Positions 10,757 to 20,975 are shown, numbered from the stretch's first letter. The stretch: 64,000 bases of DNA from Mycolicibacterium hodleri (GCF_006439015.1 NZ_RCZG01000005.1:186001-250000); one strand, 5' to 3'. The notes: a model not told the origin generated them from the letters alone. Numbers and translations are program-made.

Positions 10757-12217
10757 ATGGACTCCCAACAGGCTCGCGAACTGGCGTCGGTCGATGCGAT
10801 CGGTCAGGCGGAGCTCGTCGCGTCGGGTGAGCTGACGGCCGTCGAACTGCTCGACGCCGCCGTCACCCGTCTCGACGCCGCGCGCGGACTCAACGCCGTC
10901 ATCACCGATCTGTTCGACCGCGGCCGGAAGCAGGCCGGGGCGCTGGACGATTCAGGGACGCTGCGCGCGGACGGGGTACGACCACTGGCCGGAGTTCCCT
11001 TCCTGCTCAAGGATCTGGGGTCTTCCCTGGCCGGAACCCGGGAGGCGATGGGTTCGCGGGCGTTGCGATCACACGTTGCGACCGAGTCGGCGTGGACCGT
11101 CGAACGTTACTTGGACGCCGGCCTGGTGGTGTTCGGGAAGACCAACACCCCCGAATGGGGCAACCACTGCACCACCGAGCCATTGCTGTTCGGCCCGACG
11201 GTGAATCCGTGGTCGCCCGACATCACCCCCGGCGGATCGAGTGGCGGATCGGCGGCCGCGGTCGCGGCCGGTGTGGTTCCTGCCGCATCCGGTGGTGACG
11301 GCACCGGCTCGATCAGGGTGCCCGCCTCGTGCTGCGGCCTGGTCGGGCTGAAGCCGCGTCGCGGGCGCAGCTCGTTCGCACCGGACGGCGGCCAGGGTAT
11401 GGAGGGTCTGGTCAACGGCCACGCGCTGACACGGACCGTTCGCGACAGCGCCGCCCTTCTTGACGTCATCAGTGGATCCGCAGTCGGCGATCCGTATACC
11501 GTGCCCCTTCCGGAGACGTCATTCCTGGCAGCGATCGCGCATCCGCCGTCGGCCGCACGGATCCTGACGACGACGGACTCGCCGTTCCCTGGCGCGCCGA
11601 CACACCCGGAGGTCATCGCCGCCGTCGAGGCGGTTGCCCACGCGCTTGCCGACCTGGGGCACTCCGTGGATGCCGGTGCGCCGAGCTTCGACCCCGATGC
11701 AGTGGCCGATGCGATTGCCGTTCTGCACACCGTCAGCAACGCGCAGCTACACGCCTTCGGCAAGCACGTCCTCGGCCGAGAACCCGAAGAGGACGACTTC
11801 GAGCCGAGCAGCTGGGTGATGATGCGCGAGGGCTTCACCACGTCGGGTGTCGCCTATGCCGAGGCGATCGGCACCGTGCACGCCCAGACCCGCAGATTTG
11901 CCGCGGGCATGGATGGGCACGACGTGCTGCTGGTGCCGACGCTGCTCACTGCCCCGCCGCCCTACGGCCTGCTGAATCAGCCGCGTGGCACCACCCGAGC
12001 ATTCTTCGACGTCGAGTTCGCCACGACCGGCTGGACGACCATGGCGAATGTGACTGGCTGGGCGGCAATTTCGCTGCCGCTCGGGGTCACGTCGGAGGGC
12101 CTGCCGATCGGAGTTCAGTTGATGGCACCCGACGAGACAATCCTCTTACAGCTCGCCGTGCAACTCGAGGCGGCGATGCCGTGGTCAGGCAGGCTGCCCA
12201 CCGGCTGGATCGGCTGA
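10757..12217 (+). CDS. Amidase signature family amidase
   Basis: A 486-residue amidase with the complete Ser-cisSer-Lys machinery: K85 in LLKDLG, cis-Ser161 in GGSSGGS and nucleophile Ser185 in GDGTGSIRVPAS. It hydrolyses amide bonds in the cytosol; mycobacteria have several paralogues (AmiA2, AmiB2, AmiC, AmiD) and the substrate is not predictable here. The length is normal for the family. Its last 33 bases overlap the convergent histidine kinase gene. Confidence 0.9.
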   Translation: MDSQQARELASVDAIGQAELVASGELTAVELLDAAVTRLDAARGLNAVITDLFDRGRKQAGALDDSGTLRADGVRPLAGVPFLLKDLGSSLAGTREAMGSRALRSHVATESAWTVERYLDAGLVVFGKTNTPEWGNHCTTEPLLFGPTVNPWSPDITPGGSSGGSAAAVAAGVVPAASGGDGTGSIRVPASCCGLVGLKPRRGRSSFAPDGGQGMEGLVNGHALTRTVRDSAALLDVISGSAVGDPYTVPLPETSFLAAIAHPPSAARILTTTDSPFPGAPTHPEVIAAVEAVAHALADLGHSVDAGAPSFDPDAVADAIAVLHTVSNAQLHAFGKHVLGREPEEDDFEPSSWVMMREGFTTSGVAYAEAIGTVHAQTRRFAAGMDGHDVLLVPTLLTAPPPYGLLNQPRGTTRAFFDVEFATTGWTTMANVTGWAAISLPLGVTSEGLPIGVQLMAPDETILLQLAVQLEAAMPWSGRLPTGWIG

Positions 12218-13760
12218 CGCCGTCCGCGGGATGCGCGCCGTCAACGTCGTCCCCTCCCCGGGTGGACTCGACACCGCGAGGCGGCCCGACACCGCCTCGA
12301 CCCGGTCCCTGAGGCCGACGAGTCCGGAACCTCCGGCCTCCGAGGTGGCGCCACCCACGCCGTCGTCGGCGACCTCGATGTCGAGTGCATCCGCCGCCAG
12401 CGTCACGCGGATGGCGACCCCCGACGCCTGAGAGTGCTTGGCGGCGTTGGTCAGCGCTTCGGCGACGACGTAGTAGGCGGCGACCTCGATGGATTCCGGC
12501 AGCCGACCTTCAACGTCGACGTGGATGCTGACGGGCACCACCGAACGGCGCGCGAGTGCCCGCAGAGCCGGTCCGAGACCACCCTTGGACAGGATCGCCG
12601 GATGAATACCGCGAGACAGCTCCTGCAGGTTGGTGTAGAGCTCGGCCAAGCCGTTGATGACGTTGTCGAGCTGCTTGCGCACGGCCAGGTCCGCGGGCGG
12701 CACCGACGCCTCGACCGTGCGCAGTCCGAGGCCCAATGCCACGATCCGCTGTTGTGCCCCGTCGTGCAGGTCGCGTTCGAACCCTCGTCTGGCCTGATCT
12801 GGCGCAGCCACGATGCGAGCCCGTGAGGCCTTGAGCTCCGCCCGCCGTCTCGGCATTGGCGATCGCGGTGGCGACGAGATCGGCGAAATCGCAGATGCGC
12901 TCCTCGGTTCCGCGCGGCATCGGCCGTGCGCGTACGGAGCCGATGATGAGCGCACCTCGCGGTTCGTCGTCGATGGTCACGGGTGCGCCGACGCCCGAAC
13001 GCAGGCCGAGTCCATGCAACCTGACGGCAATGGTGCCCGTCATGCCCGCATAGTCGTCGATCCTGGCCGCCCTGCCGGTGCGCTGAATCGCGCTGCTCAG
13101 GCTGTCGCCGTCCAGCGGAAGTCGTTCTCCTACGTGCAGAGTCGCCCTGCCGGGACCGTCGTGCGCGGCCAACACCGTGCACCTACCGTCCTCGTCGAAG
13201 CTCACCAGCGTGACGTGCTCGACGCACAGCCCGCGGGCCAACTCCGCGACGGTGACGGGATACACGTCGGCGGGATCGGCCCCGCGCGCCACCATCGTGG
13301 CGACGCGGCGCAGCGCAGTCTGTTGCTTGGCCAGCGCGTCGGCCTCGCTGCGGCGTTGTTCCGCCTCGGCAGCCCGTAGCCGGGCCTGTCCGGCGAGCAC
13401 GTTGGCCAGCAGCGCCAGAGGCAGGAAGATGAACAGGGCTGCTGCGACGCCGTCGAGATGGAAATACAGGTAGACCAGGGTGCTGGCGATCGAGGTCGCT
13501 ATCGCCAGGCCGATACTCCAGCCCGCGGACACCACGAGCACCCCTAGAAGGAAGATCGCGCCGAAGGCATTCTCCGGAGCCACCCGCGTCAGATACAGCA
13601 CGATGAGCGTCTCGGCGACGATCAAGCCGACGGCGACCACGATGCCCCAACCGAGCGGACGTGCCGTCGGCCTCAGCAGCATCGCCAACATCCGACTCCG
13701 CAGGCGTCCCCAACCATTCAGGGGTGTCTCGTCGTCGGGTGACGTCACGGGTTGAGTCAT
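12185..13760 (-). pseudogene. NarL-type sensor histidine kinase, interrupted by a one-base frameshift
   Basis: The 5' part encodes four or so transmembrane helices, then a GAF-like domain ending in FADLVATAIANAE. The 3' part, in another frame, encodes RAELKASRARIVAA, the HisKA_3 box ERDLHDGAQQR with the phospho-acceptor His, and a HATPase domain with NAAKHSQAS and DDGVGG. The frames meet at 12841-12848, where removing one base of a G-rich run (on the minus strand) gives NAETRAELKAS, the usual family linker. The whole stretch is 1576 bases, exactly 3n+1, and would encode 524 residues after correction. It is either a real inactivation or a sequencing error. Response regulators flank it. Confidence 0.85.
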
Positions 13761-13877
13761 CGCACCGGATGCTAGTGGGTGCACAGCGAACCTTCCCGCT
13801 AGCAGCAATGCCGGCGGTCGAGCCGTCTGCCAAGCTCGATTGGTGAGGTTCTTCGCGTCCCTTCCGAAAGGTGTCCC

Positions 13878-14240
13878 GTGCGCTGTCTGATCGTCGACGA
13901 CAGTGCCGACTTCCGCAGCGCTGCGACCGACGTGCTCGAACGCGCGGGAATCGACGTGGTCGTCGCATGCAACGTTGAAGAGGCGCTGACCAGCTACGCG
14001 GATCTGAGCCCCGACGTCACCCTGGTGGACGTCGAACTTGGCGGCGAGAGTGGATTCGATCTGGTCGAGCGGCTGTCCGATGCCGATAGACCGGCGCCAC
14101 CGGTGATCCTAATCTCTACCCACGCCGAACAGGACTACGCGGAGATGATCGCCGCCAGCTCGGCGATCGGATTCCTGGCCAAGTTCGCGCTGTCGGCTGC
14201 GGCGATCACGCGGATGGTCACAGCGAGTCGAGGTACATGA
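13878..14240 (+). CDS. Stand-alone response regulator receiver protein
   Basis: A 120-residue receiver domain and nothing else. The acidic pair D7/D8, phospho-acceptor D51 (TLVDVEL), Ser80 and Lys102 are all present, so phosphorylation should work. It starts at GTG with GAAAGG just upstream and is divergent from the frameshifted histidine kinase (117-base gap). It lacks an output domain, so it may act as a phosphate sink or as a modulator of the kinase. It overlaps the convergent LuxR-type regulator by 23 bases. Confidence 0.85.
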   Translation: MRCLIVDDSADFRSAATDVLERAGIDVVVACNVEEALTSYADLSPDVTLVDVELGGESGFDLVERLSDADRPAPPVILISTHAEQDYAEMIAASSAIGFLAKFALSAAAITRMVTASRGT

Positions 14241-14871
14241 TCACGGCTCGGACTCGGCGATGTTCGTCGTGGGTCTCGGGCAGGTTCAGTTTCGTCAAGA
14301 TGGCGCGTACGTGCTTCTCGACGGTTCCCTCCGTGACCCAGATCCGTCCGGCGATCCCCGAGTTCGACAGCCCCTCGGCCATGAGCGTCAGCACCTCGCG
14401 CTCACGGGTGCTCAGGGCCTCGAGTGGATCGTCACGCCGACGGGCAGACACCAACTCTTGAACGAGGGCGGGATCCACGACCGACGCACCGCCTGCGATC
14501 CGGCCTACGGTCTCGACGAAGTCGTCGACGTTGGTGATTCGGCTCTTGAGCAGATAGCCGATGGAGTGGCCGCCCGCCAGCAGTTCCATCGCGTGTTCGA
14601 CGTCGACGTGCGCGGACAACACCAGGATGGCGATCTCGGGCCACTGTTCGCGGATGGTCTTGGCCGCGTCGAGTCCCTCGGTGTCGTGCGACGGGGGCAT
14701 CCGGATGTCGGTGAGGACCAATCCCGGCTGATGCTGGCGGACCATGTCGAGCAACTCGACGGCGTTGCCGGCTTGGCCGACCACTTCGAAACCCGAGCGG
14801 TCGAGCAGGCTGGCCAGGCCTTCGCGGAGCAGGACGTCGTCATCGGCCACGACCACGCGAACGGCACTCAT
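14218..14871 (-). CDS. NarL/FixJ-type response regulator
   Basis: A 217-residue DNA-binding response regulator: a receiver domain with D10/D11, phospho-acceptor D55 (LVLTDIRMP) and the conserved Lys of YLLKSR, then a LuxR-type helix-turn-helix from about residue 150, with LSTREREVLTLMAEG and WVTEGTVEKHVRAIL. It should partner the nearby NarL-type histidine kinase (12185-13760), which is frameshifted here. The target genes are unknown. Confidence 0.92.
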   Translation of the reverse strand: MSAVRVVVADDDVLLREGLASLLDRSGFEVVGQAGNAVELLDMVRQHQPGLVLTDIRMPPSHDTEGLDAAKTIREQWPEIAILVLSAHVDVEHAMELLAGGHSIGYLLKSRITNVDDFVETVGRIAGGASVVDPALVQELVSARRRDDPLEALSTREREVLTLMAEGLSNSGIAGRIWVTEGTVEKHVRAILTKLNLPETHDEHRRVRAVIMYLDSL

Positions 14872-14983
14872 CGAGAAGATTCTCGCATCAGCGTTGGCCC
14901 CGCGCAGCGAAGCCAGGCGGCGAAATTCGGGCGTTCACGACAAGCGCCGCTTACGCGCGAAACCCGCATGCGACACTCATCGG

Positions 14984-15901
14984 ATGCTCATCCCCATCGA
15001 ACGTCCCCGGCTGGAAGGCAACGTTGCCGTGGGGGACGACCGTCAGATCGGATTCGCCGAGTTCGGCGATCCCAAGGGCCGCGCCGTGTTCTGGCTGCAC
15101 GGCACCCCCGGCGCGCGCAGGCAGATTCCCGTCGAGGCCAGGCTCTACGCCGAGCGCAAGCACATCCGGCTGATCGGCATCGACCGTCCCGGAATCGGTT
15201 CGTCCACGCCGTTCCAGTACCGGAACGTGCTGGCCTTCGCCGACGATCTGCGCACGATCGCCGATGTACTGGGCATCGACGAGATGGCCATCATCGGCCT
15301 CTCCGGGGGCGGGCCCTACACACTCGCCTGCGCGGCGGCGATGCCCGACCGCGTCGTCGTAGCGGGCGTGCTCGGCGGCGTCGCCCCAACCAAGGGGCCC
15401 GACGCCATCGGCGGAGGGCTGATGGGATTCGGCTCTACGATGGCGCCTCTGATGCCAGTGATCGGACTGCCGCTGAGGCTGGCGGCGGTCGGACTGATAC
15501 AGCTGGTCCGCCCACTCGGTTCTCGCGCGGTCGACATGTACGGGCGGATGTCCCCCGAGGGTGATCGCCGGCTGCTGGCGCGACCGGAATTCAAGGCCAT
15601 GTTCCTCGACGATCTGCTCAACGGCAGTCGCAAGCAGATGGCGGCGCCGTTCGCGGACGTGGTCGTCTTCGCGAAGGACTGGGGCTTTCGGCTCGACGAG
15701 GTCAAGGTGCCGGTGCGCTGGTGGCACGGCGACAAGGACCACATCGTGCCCTATGCACACGGTCAGCACATGGTGTCCCTACTACCCGATGCGCAGCTGT
15801 ACGAGCTGCCCGGCGAGAGTCACCTCGCTGGACTGGGCTACGCCGAGGACATCCTGGACAACGTGATGGCGCTGTGGGACGACCTCGAGACAAGCGCCTG
15901 A
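14984..15901 (+). CDS. Alpha/beta hydrolase
   Basis: A 305-residue hydrolase with HGTPG near residue 39, the nucleophile elbow GLSGGG (Ser107), a D/H pair in WWHGDKDHIVP, and GESHLAGLGY near the C-terminus, where the catalytic His sits. Such proteins are proline iminopeptidase-like or lipase-like in mycobacteria. The ATG at 14984 was preferred to in-frame starts farther upstream, which run antisense to the response regulator. The substrate is unknown. Confidence 0.85.
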   Translation: MLIPIERPRLEGNVAVGDDRQIGFAEFGDPKGRAVFWLHGTPGARRQIPVEARLYAERKHIRLIGIDRPGIGSSTPFQYRNVLAFADDLRTIADVLGIDEMAIIGLSGGGPYTLACAAAMPDRVVVAGVLGGVAPTKGPDAIGGGLMGFGSTMAPLMPVIGLPLRLAAVGLIQLVRPLGSRAVDMYGRMSPEGDRRLLARPEFKAMFLDDLLNGSRKQMAAPFADVVVFAKDWGFRLDEVKVPVRWWHGDKDHIVPYAHGQHMVSLLPDAQLYELPGESHLAGLGYAEDILDNVMALWDDLETSA

Positions 15902-15929
15902 GTCCGGGCGTCACCTACCCTCACGGTAG

Positions 15930-18386
15930 TCAGCGGATTCTGGCGTTGGTGGGATCGTAGATCGCCTTGAGTGACACGGTGATTGGGTGCAGGGTGCCTC
16001 CGACGTTCACCTCGTAGTCCCCCGCGCCGACCCACTGAGCGTCCACCGTCTGGTGGTCGGTGGAACGTACGTAGCCCAGGCCGACGCACGAGCCCTGCGT
16101 CTGCGCCCACGCCGCCGAGGTGACCTGACCGGCGACGTCACCGTTGCGCAGGATGAGCTCGCCGCCCCACAGCATGGCGTCCGCCGAGTCGACCGAGAAC
16201 CCCACGACGCGACGGCGTGGACCTTCGGCCTTCGCCTTCTCGACGGCGGTCCGGCCGAGGAAGTCGATGTCGGTCTTGAGCTTGCAGGCGAACAGCAACC
16301 CAGCCTCGACCGGATTGTCGTTTGGGGTCAGTTCGCGCCCGAACGCCCGGTAGCCCTTCTCGAGGCGCAACGACTCGATTGCGTAATAGCCGCCGCGGTG
16401 AATTCCGTATTCTTCGCCCGCGGTCATCAAGTCCTCGTAGACCCCGACCGCGAACTCGGTCGGGACGTAGAGTTCCCACCCGAGCTCCCCCACATAAGTG
16501 ATGCGGGTGGCGCGAACCGTCGAGTACCCCAGGGTTATTCGCTGGCTGGTGCCGAATGGGAAGGCGTCATCGCCCAGGTCGGCGTCGGTCAGGGTGGTGA
16601 GGAGGTCCCTTGATCGAGGGCCCATCACGCCGAACACGGCAAGCGACGACGTCACGTCGACGAGTTGCGCCTGCGTTCCGACCGGGAGGTTCTTGCCGAT
16701 GTGGTCCTTGTCCCGCTCGGTGGTGGCCGCGCTACTCACGATGAGGAACTCGTCAGCAGCAGTGCGCGTCACGGTGACGTCGGACTCGTAGCACCCGCGT
16801 TCGTTGAGCATCCCCGTGTAGGCGCATCCGCCGACGTCGAGCGCCATGTCTGCAGTGCACAGCCATTGCAACGCCGCTTCGGCATCGGGCCCCACGAGCA
16901 GGTACTTCGAGAACGAGGTCTGGTCGAACACGGTAACCGCGGTACGGGTCGCGGTCTGCTCGGCCGCCGACCAGGGCAGCCAGTTCTGTTTGCCCCACGA
17001 GTATTCGATGGTCGGCTCCACTCCAGCCGGTGCAAAGAAGTTGGCGCGTTCCCACCCCATCCGGCTGCCGAAGTTGGCATTGGCCGCGACCAGCAGATGG
17101 TGCACCGGCGAGCGGCGAAAGGGTCGTGCGGTGGTCATTTCCCGATTGGGCCAGGGGATTTCGTAGTGCAACCCGAGGACCTCTGAGACCCGGTCGTGCA
17201 GCCACCTGTTGTTGCCGTTGAAGGGCGCGAAGCGTCGGATGTCGACGCTGGTGAGGTCCGTCGTCGGGGAGCCGTTGACGATCCATTCGGCCAGTGCGCG
17301 TCCCGCGCCACCCGCGGAGGCGATGCCGACTGAGTTGAAGCCGGCGGCGACGAAGAAGTTCGCGACCTCGGGCGCCTCGCCCAGGATGAACTGATTGTCG
17401 GGGGTGAAGCTCTCCGGCCCGTTGTACAGCTTCTTGAGTCCGGTCTCCTCGAGTACGGGTATGCGCAGCAGCGCGTTGTCCATCAGAATCTGGAAGTGGT
17501 CCCAATCCTCCTCCAGCAGTTGAAATTCGAAGGGGTATGGGATCGCGTCGGGGCTGACCCACGGCTTCGCCTCCGGTTCGAAGCCGCCGATGACGAGCCC
17601 GCCGACCTCTTCCTTGAAGTAGGTGTAGCCGTCCGGGTCCCGCAGGATAGGCATGTCGGGGTGCACGCCGATGATCGGTTCGGTGACGACGTAGAAGTGT
17701 TCGGCCGAGTGCAGCGGGACGTTTACGCCCGCCATCGAGCCGACCTGTTTGGCCCACTGGCCCGCGCAGTTGACGACAATCTCGGCCTCGATGTCGCCCA
17801 GCTCGGTACGTAGGCCGGTGATCCGTCCGCGCTCGGTGAGCACGCCGATAACCCTGGCGCGCTCCATGACTCGGGCACCGCGCAGCCGAGCACCCTTGGC
17901 GAGGGCGAGCGTGAGGTCGGATGGATTGGCCTTGCCGTCGGCGGGCAGCCAGATGGCTCCGACGAGATCGTCGATGCGGATCACCGGATAGTGGTCGAGC
18001 GCTTCGACCGGGGTGAGCAGCTCGCATTCCAGGTCGAACGCTGCCGCGTTGGCCGCCGTGCGGCGCAGCTGAGTCATCCGATCCTCGGTGCGGGCGACGG
18101 TTACACCGCCGCACTGCTTGTAGCCCGCGGTGAGCCCGGTCTCGGCTTCGAGTGCGGTGTAGAGCTCGGTCGAGTACTGGACCAGGCGCGTGCCGCTCTC
18201 CGAAGCGCGCAGCTGGCCGACCAGACCCGCGGCGTGCCAGGTGGTTCCTGAGGACAGCTGGCCCTGCTCGAGCAGCAAGACGTCGGTGAGGCCGAGCTTG
18301 GTCAGGTGATAGGCCACGCTGGTGCCGATGACGCCGCCACCGATGATGACGACCTGGGCACGCGTGGGAAGGTCTGTGGGGCTCAT
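15930..18386 (-). CDS. FAD-dependent dimethylglycine/sarcosine dehydrogenase with GcvT domain
   Basis: An 818-residue two-part enzyme. The N-terminal half is a DAO-type FAD domain (GGGVIG at 16-21) with a TWHAAG motif whose His51 matches the site of covalent FAD attachment in dimethylglycine and sarcosine dehydrogenases. The C-terminal half from about residue 430 is a GcvT/aminomethyltransferase domain that passes formaldehyde to tetrahydrofolate. The predicted role is oxidative N-demethylation in choline/betaine breakdown. It follows a choline-kinase-like gene on the same strand after 43 bases. Exact substrate preference cannot be read from the sequence. Confidence 0.88.
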   Translation of the reverse strand: MSPTDLPTRAQVVIIGGGVIGTSVAYHLTKLGLTDVLLLEQGQLSSGTTWHAAGLVGQLRASESGTRLVQYSTELYTALEAETGLTAGYKQCGGVTVARTEDRMTQLRRTAANAAAFDLECELLTPVEALDHYPVIRIDDLVGAIWLPADGKANPSDLTLALAKGARLRGARVMERARVIGVLTERGRITGLRTELGDIEAEIVVNCAGQWAKQVGSMAGVNVPLHSAEHFYVVTEPIIGVHPDMPILRDPDGYTYFKEEVGGLVIGGFEPEAKPWVSPDAIPYPFEFQLLEEDWDHFQILMDNALLRIPVLEETGLKKLYNGPESFTPDNQFILGEAPEVANFFVAAGFNSVGIASAGGAGRALAEWIVNGSPTTDLTSVDIRRFAPFNGNNRWLHDRVSEVLGLHYEIPWPNREMTTARPFRRSPVHHLLVAANANFGSRMGWERANFFAPAGVEPTIEYSWGKQNWLPWSAAEQTATRTAVTVFDQTSFSKYLLVGPDAEAALQWLCTADMALDVGGCAYTGMLNERGCYESDVTVTRTAADEFLIVSSAATTERDKDHIGKNLPVGTQAQLVDVTSSLAVFGVMGPRSRDLLTTLTDADLGDDAFPFGTSQRITLGYSTVRATRITYVGELGWELYVPTEFAVGVYEDLMTAGEEYGIHRGGYYAIESLRLEKGYRAFGRELTPNDNPVEAGLLFACKLKTDIDFLGRTAVEKAKAEGPRRRVVGFSVDSADAMLWGGELILRNGDVAGQVTSAAWAQTQGSCVGLGYVRSTDHQTVDAQWVGAGDYEVNVGGTLHPITVSLKAIYDPTNARIR

Positions 18387-18429
18387 GAATTCATCTCATT
18401 CAGTGGTGTCGTCGATGTCATGTTGGCTC

Positions 18430-19353
18430 TCAATCCGAAGCGTTAACGTCGTCGAGCAGGCCGCCGAAGTCGGGTCCCCTGAACTCTTCGACGGCGTTCT
18501 CGTAGCGCTCCATGCCCCACTCCCAGAAGTCGAAGTCCAGCGCGCTGCCACCGTTCTGGATGCAGCCCCACAGCGTCCAGCCGTATTGCGACACGGTGCC
18601 CTGCAGGCGTGCCCTGGCGAGTTCATGGCGTGTAGGGCGCCCGTAGTATTCGGTGACCAGCTCTTCGAGCTGCTCGAGGGTCAACCGGTTGTCCCGCCAG
18701 ATGTTCCCGAGTTCGAAGCACGGGTCATTGTTGCCGGAGTACTCGTAGTCGATCAGCCAGATCTTGTCGCCGTCCTCGACGAAGTTGGCTGCCAGGAGGT
18801 CGTTGTTGCAGGGCACCGTCCTCTGACTGTCGGGTTCCAGCGCGCGCCGGATCGACTCGAACTGATCTGCGAAGTCCGAGTAGTCATCGGGTATCCGAAA
18901 CCCGTTCTGCCGGGCAATCTTCAAATAGGACGACTGAAGCGCGAACATGTCGAAGTCGTCGCGGAATCGCGGGCCGCCATGCAGTGTCCGGCAGGCGTGC
19001 GCCGCTTTGGCGATGACACCCGGTCGGGAGAAGTCGTCCTTGCTCAGCGTGATGCCATCGAGGTAGCCGATGAGCAAGATGCCGAGATCGGGGCGGTAGT
19101 CGATGACCGGGGCTCCGACACCCGCCCGTTCGGCTGCCCTTGAGTTGTAGTGCTCGTTGTCGCGGTCGATGGCGAGCAATGATGACGAACTGCCTGAGCA
19201 ACGTGCGACGTAGACCGCGTCGGACGTGGTGATCTTGACGTTGCGGTTGGTGAGGCCGCCATCGAGATCCTCGAGTCGACGCTCCCGGCCCGCGAGTACG
19301 GGCAGCTGATCGAACAATTCATTGAGGTGAGAATCGTTGAGCGATGCAGACAT
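18430..19353 (-). CDS. Choline/ethanolamine kinase-like phosphotransferase
   Basis: A 307-residue aminoglycoside-phosphotransferase-fold protein. The Brenner motif CNNDLLAANF (catalytic D185, N190) and the metal site IDYEY (D202) are present; the N-terminal GGLTNRNVK loop resembles choline kinases. It starts 6 bases after the cinA stop and is followed by the dimethylglycine dehydrogenase gene, so a role with choline or other N-methylated amines is inferred. A pathway role as kinase for a related amino alcohol is possible. Confidence 0.8.
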   Translation of the reverse strand: MSASLNDSHLNELFDQLPVLAGRERRLEDLDGGLTNRNVKITTSDAVYVARCSGSSSSLLAIDRDNEHYNSRAAERAGVGAPVIDYRPDLGILLIGYLDGITLSKDDFSRPGVIAKAAHACRTLHGGPRFRDDFDMFALQSSYLKIARQNGFRIPDDYSDFADQFESIRRALEPDSQRTVPCNNDLLAANFVEDGDKIWLIDYEYSGNNDPCFELGNIWRDNRLTLEQLEELVTEYYGRPTRHELARARLQGTVSQYGWTLWGCIQNGGSALDFDFWEWGMERYENAVEEFRGPDFGGLLDDVNASD

Positions 19354-19359
19354 TGGGGT

Positions 19360-20682
19360 TCAGCCGCGGTCGCCGGGTGAGCTCAGGATCCGCCGGAGCA
19401 GGTGCATGGCGACGGTGGTGGATCGTTCGCGGACGTCGGATCTGCTGCCCGGCATCAGAAGCGTCCGGGTCAGGGTGGGCCCGTCGGCCAGCTGAACGCT
19501 GAAACACACCGTCCCGACCGGCTTCTCGGCGCTGCCTCCACCGGGGCCCGCGATGCCCGTGATCGCCACCGCGGTGTCGGCGCCGAACCGCTGCAACGCA
19601 CCTGCGGCCATGGCCTCGGCCACGGGTTCTGACACCGCGCCGTGAGCTGCCAAGAGCTGGGGGTCGACGCCGAGCAGTTTCATCTTGGCGTCGTTCGAGT
19701 AGCTGACCACGCCGCCCGCCACGTAGTCCGAAGATCCCGGCCGGTCGGTGAGCCGCGCCGCGACCATTCCCGCGGTGCAGGATTCGGCCGTCGCGATCGT
19801 GCGACCTGCCAATAGACCTGCTACCTGATCGTCCACCAGCGACCCGTCCTCAGAGAACAGCTGCTCCCCGTGGCGCTCCCGCAGCAACTCGACGAGCTCG
19901 GCGTAGACCGGCGCGGCGTCTGGCTCGTAGCGGGTGACGATCTCGAGCTCGCCCCGACGCAGGCAAGTGGTGATCTCGAGCCGATCGAAGTCGGCGATGC
20001 GGTCCTCACCGTGGCGCAAGGTGTCGGCGAGACCGGACTCGGGCAGCCCGAACATGCGGATGGTGTCCTGCGCGTACTCGGTTCGGCCGGCGATCGCCTC
20101 CTGCACGGTTGCAGTCTTCACCGCTTTGTCCCACATCGGTTGGAGCTCGCGGGGCGGGCCGGGCAGCACCACGACGGCGGGCGTGCCCAGTCCCCCGGTC
20201 GCTTCGCTCCTGCCCGCCGAACCCGGCACGACGACGCCGGGGGCAGTGCCGACGGGACCGAGGATCTCCGCACCCGCCGGCACCATGGCCTGCTTCCTGT
20301 TCGCGGCCATCACGGCCTCGAAGTCGACGGCGCCGATGGGCTTCGAGCGGCCGATCATCTTCTTCAGGATGTCGGCGATGGTGTCCTCCAACGCTGCATC
20401 CAGAACCAGATCACGCCCGCAGAACCTCGCCACGGTCGCGACCGTCATGTCATCGGCAGTGGGGCCGAGGCCCCCGCTGGTGACGATCAGATCCACACCC
20501 TCGCCGGCCAGGAACCGTAGCTGTGCTTCGATGTCGGCGGGTCGGTCACCGCAGATGGTGATGTGAGCCAGTTCCACCCCGAGTTCGAGCAGGCGATCGG
20601 CGAGCCATGGACCGTTACGGTCCTGAACCCGTCCGGTCAGCACTTCAGTTCCAGTGACGACGATTCCTGCGCGCACACTCAC
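19360..20682 (-). CDS. cinA: CinA family protein (competence/damage-inducible)
   Basis: A 440-residue protein starting at GTG 20682 ([11 protein letters not shown]). The N-terminal MoaB-like domain has [12 protein letters not shown] near residue 70; the C-terminal NMN-deamidase-type domain has [16 protein letters not shown] and [11 protein letters not shown]. In bacteria CinA hydrolyses ADP-ribose and/or deamidates NMN in pyridine-nucleotide recycling; mycobacterial CinA has been linked to cleavage of NAD-drug adducts. A Gly/Ala/Pro-rich insertion around residues 155-180 is present. A longer in-frame extension upstream is not protein-like and was rejected. Confidence 0.9.
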   Translation of the reverse strand: MSVRAGIVVTGTEVLTGRVQDRNGPWLADRLLELGVELAHITICGDRPADIEAQLRFLAGEGVDLIVTSGGLGPTADDMTVATVARFCGRDLVLDAALEDTIADILKKMIGRSKPIGAVDFEAVMAANRKQAMVPAGAEILGPVGTAPGVVVPGSAGRSEATGGLGTPAVVVLPGPPRELQPMWDKAVKTATVQEAIAGRTEYAQDTIRMFGLPESGLADTLRHGEDRIADFDRLEITTCLRRGELEIVTRYEPDAAPVYAELVELLRERHGEQLFSEDGSLVDDQVAGLLAGRTIATAESCTAGMVAARLTDRPGSSDYVAGGVVSYSNDAKMKLLGVDPQLLAAHGAVSEPVAEAMAAGALQRFGADTAVAITGIAGPGGGSAEKPVGTVCFSVQLADGPTLTRTLLMPGSRSDVRERSTTVAMHLLRRILSSPGDRG

Positions 20683-20750
20683 CGGTAAGACACTACGACG
20701 CCGGCTAGCCGCGAGTTCGGGGGACGGTCGGCGGCGGTGTCGTACGGGGA

Positions 20751-20975
20751 CTACCTGGCCAGCCAGCCCTTCACCGTGTCCAGATCCCGCGAGTACGTCT
20801 CCAGATTGTCGTCCTGAAAACGGGAGCCACCACTGATCTTGTCGTTGCCCTGCCAGATGACCCGGACGCGCGTCTGACCGCGGACGTAGACGTCGACGCG
20901 GTCGTCGATCCGGCGGTCCCACCCCGCTGCGGCGGTGATCTCGGCGAGTTCCGCCCGTCCGTCCGTCGTGGTCAT
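20751..20975 (-). CDS. Small conserved-type hypothetical protein
   Basis: A 74-residue protein with a good ribosome site (AGAGGACC) before the ATG at 20975; a GTG one codon earlier is also possible. It is charged and compact, with [25 protein letters not shown] in two predicted beta strands and no signal peptide. No family was recognised. It is 68 bases upstream of cinA on the same strand and may share its transcript. Codon use looks like that of its neighbours. Confidence 0.6.
   Translation of the reverse strand: MTTTDGRAELAEITAAAGWDRRIDDRVDVYVRGQTRVRVIWQGNDKISGGSRFQDDNLETYSRDLDTVKGWLAR

Noticed and set aside
15915-15929. CTACC-CTCAC-GGTAG as a terminator after the alpha/beta hydrolase gene.
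   Set aside because: The stem is only five base pairs and is not followed by a U tract; it is too weak to call.
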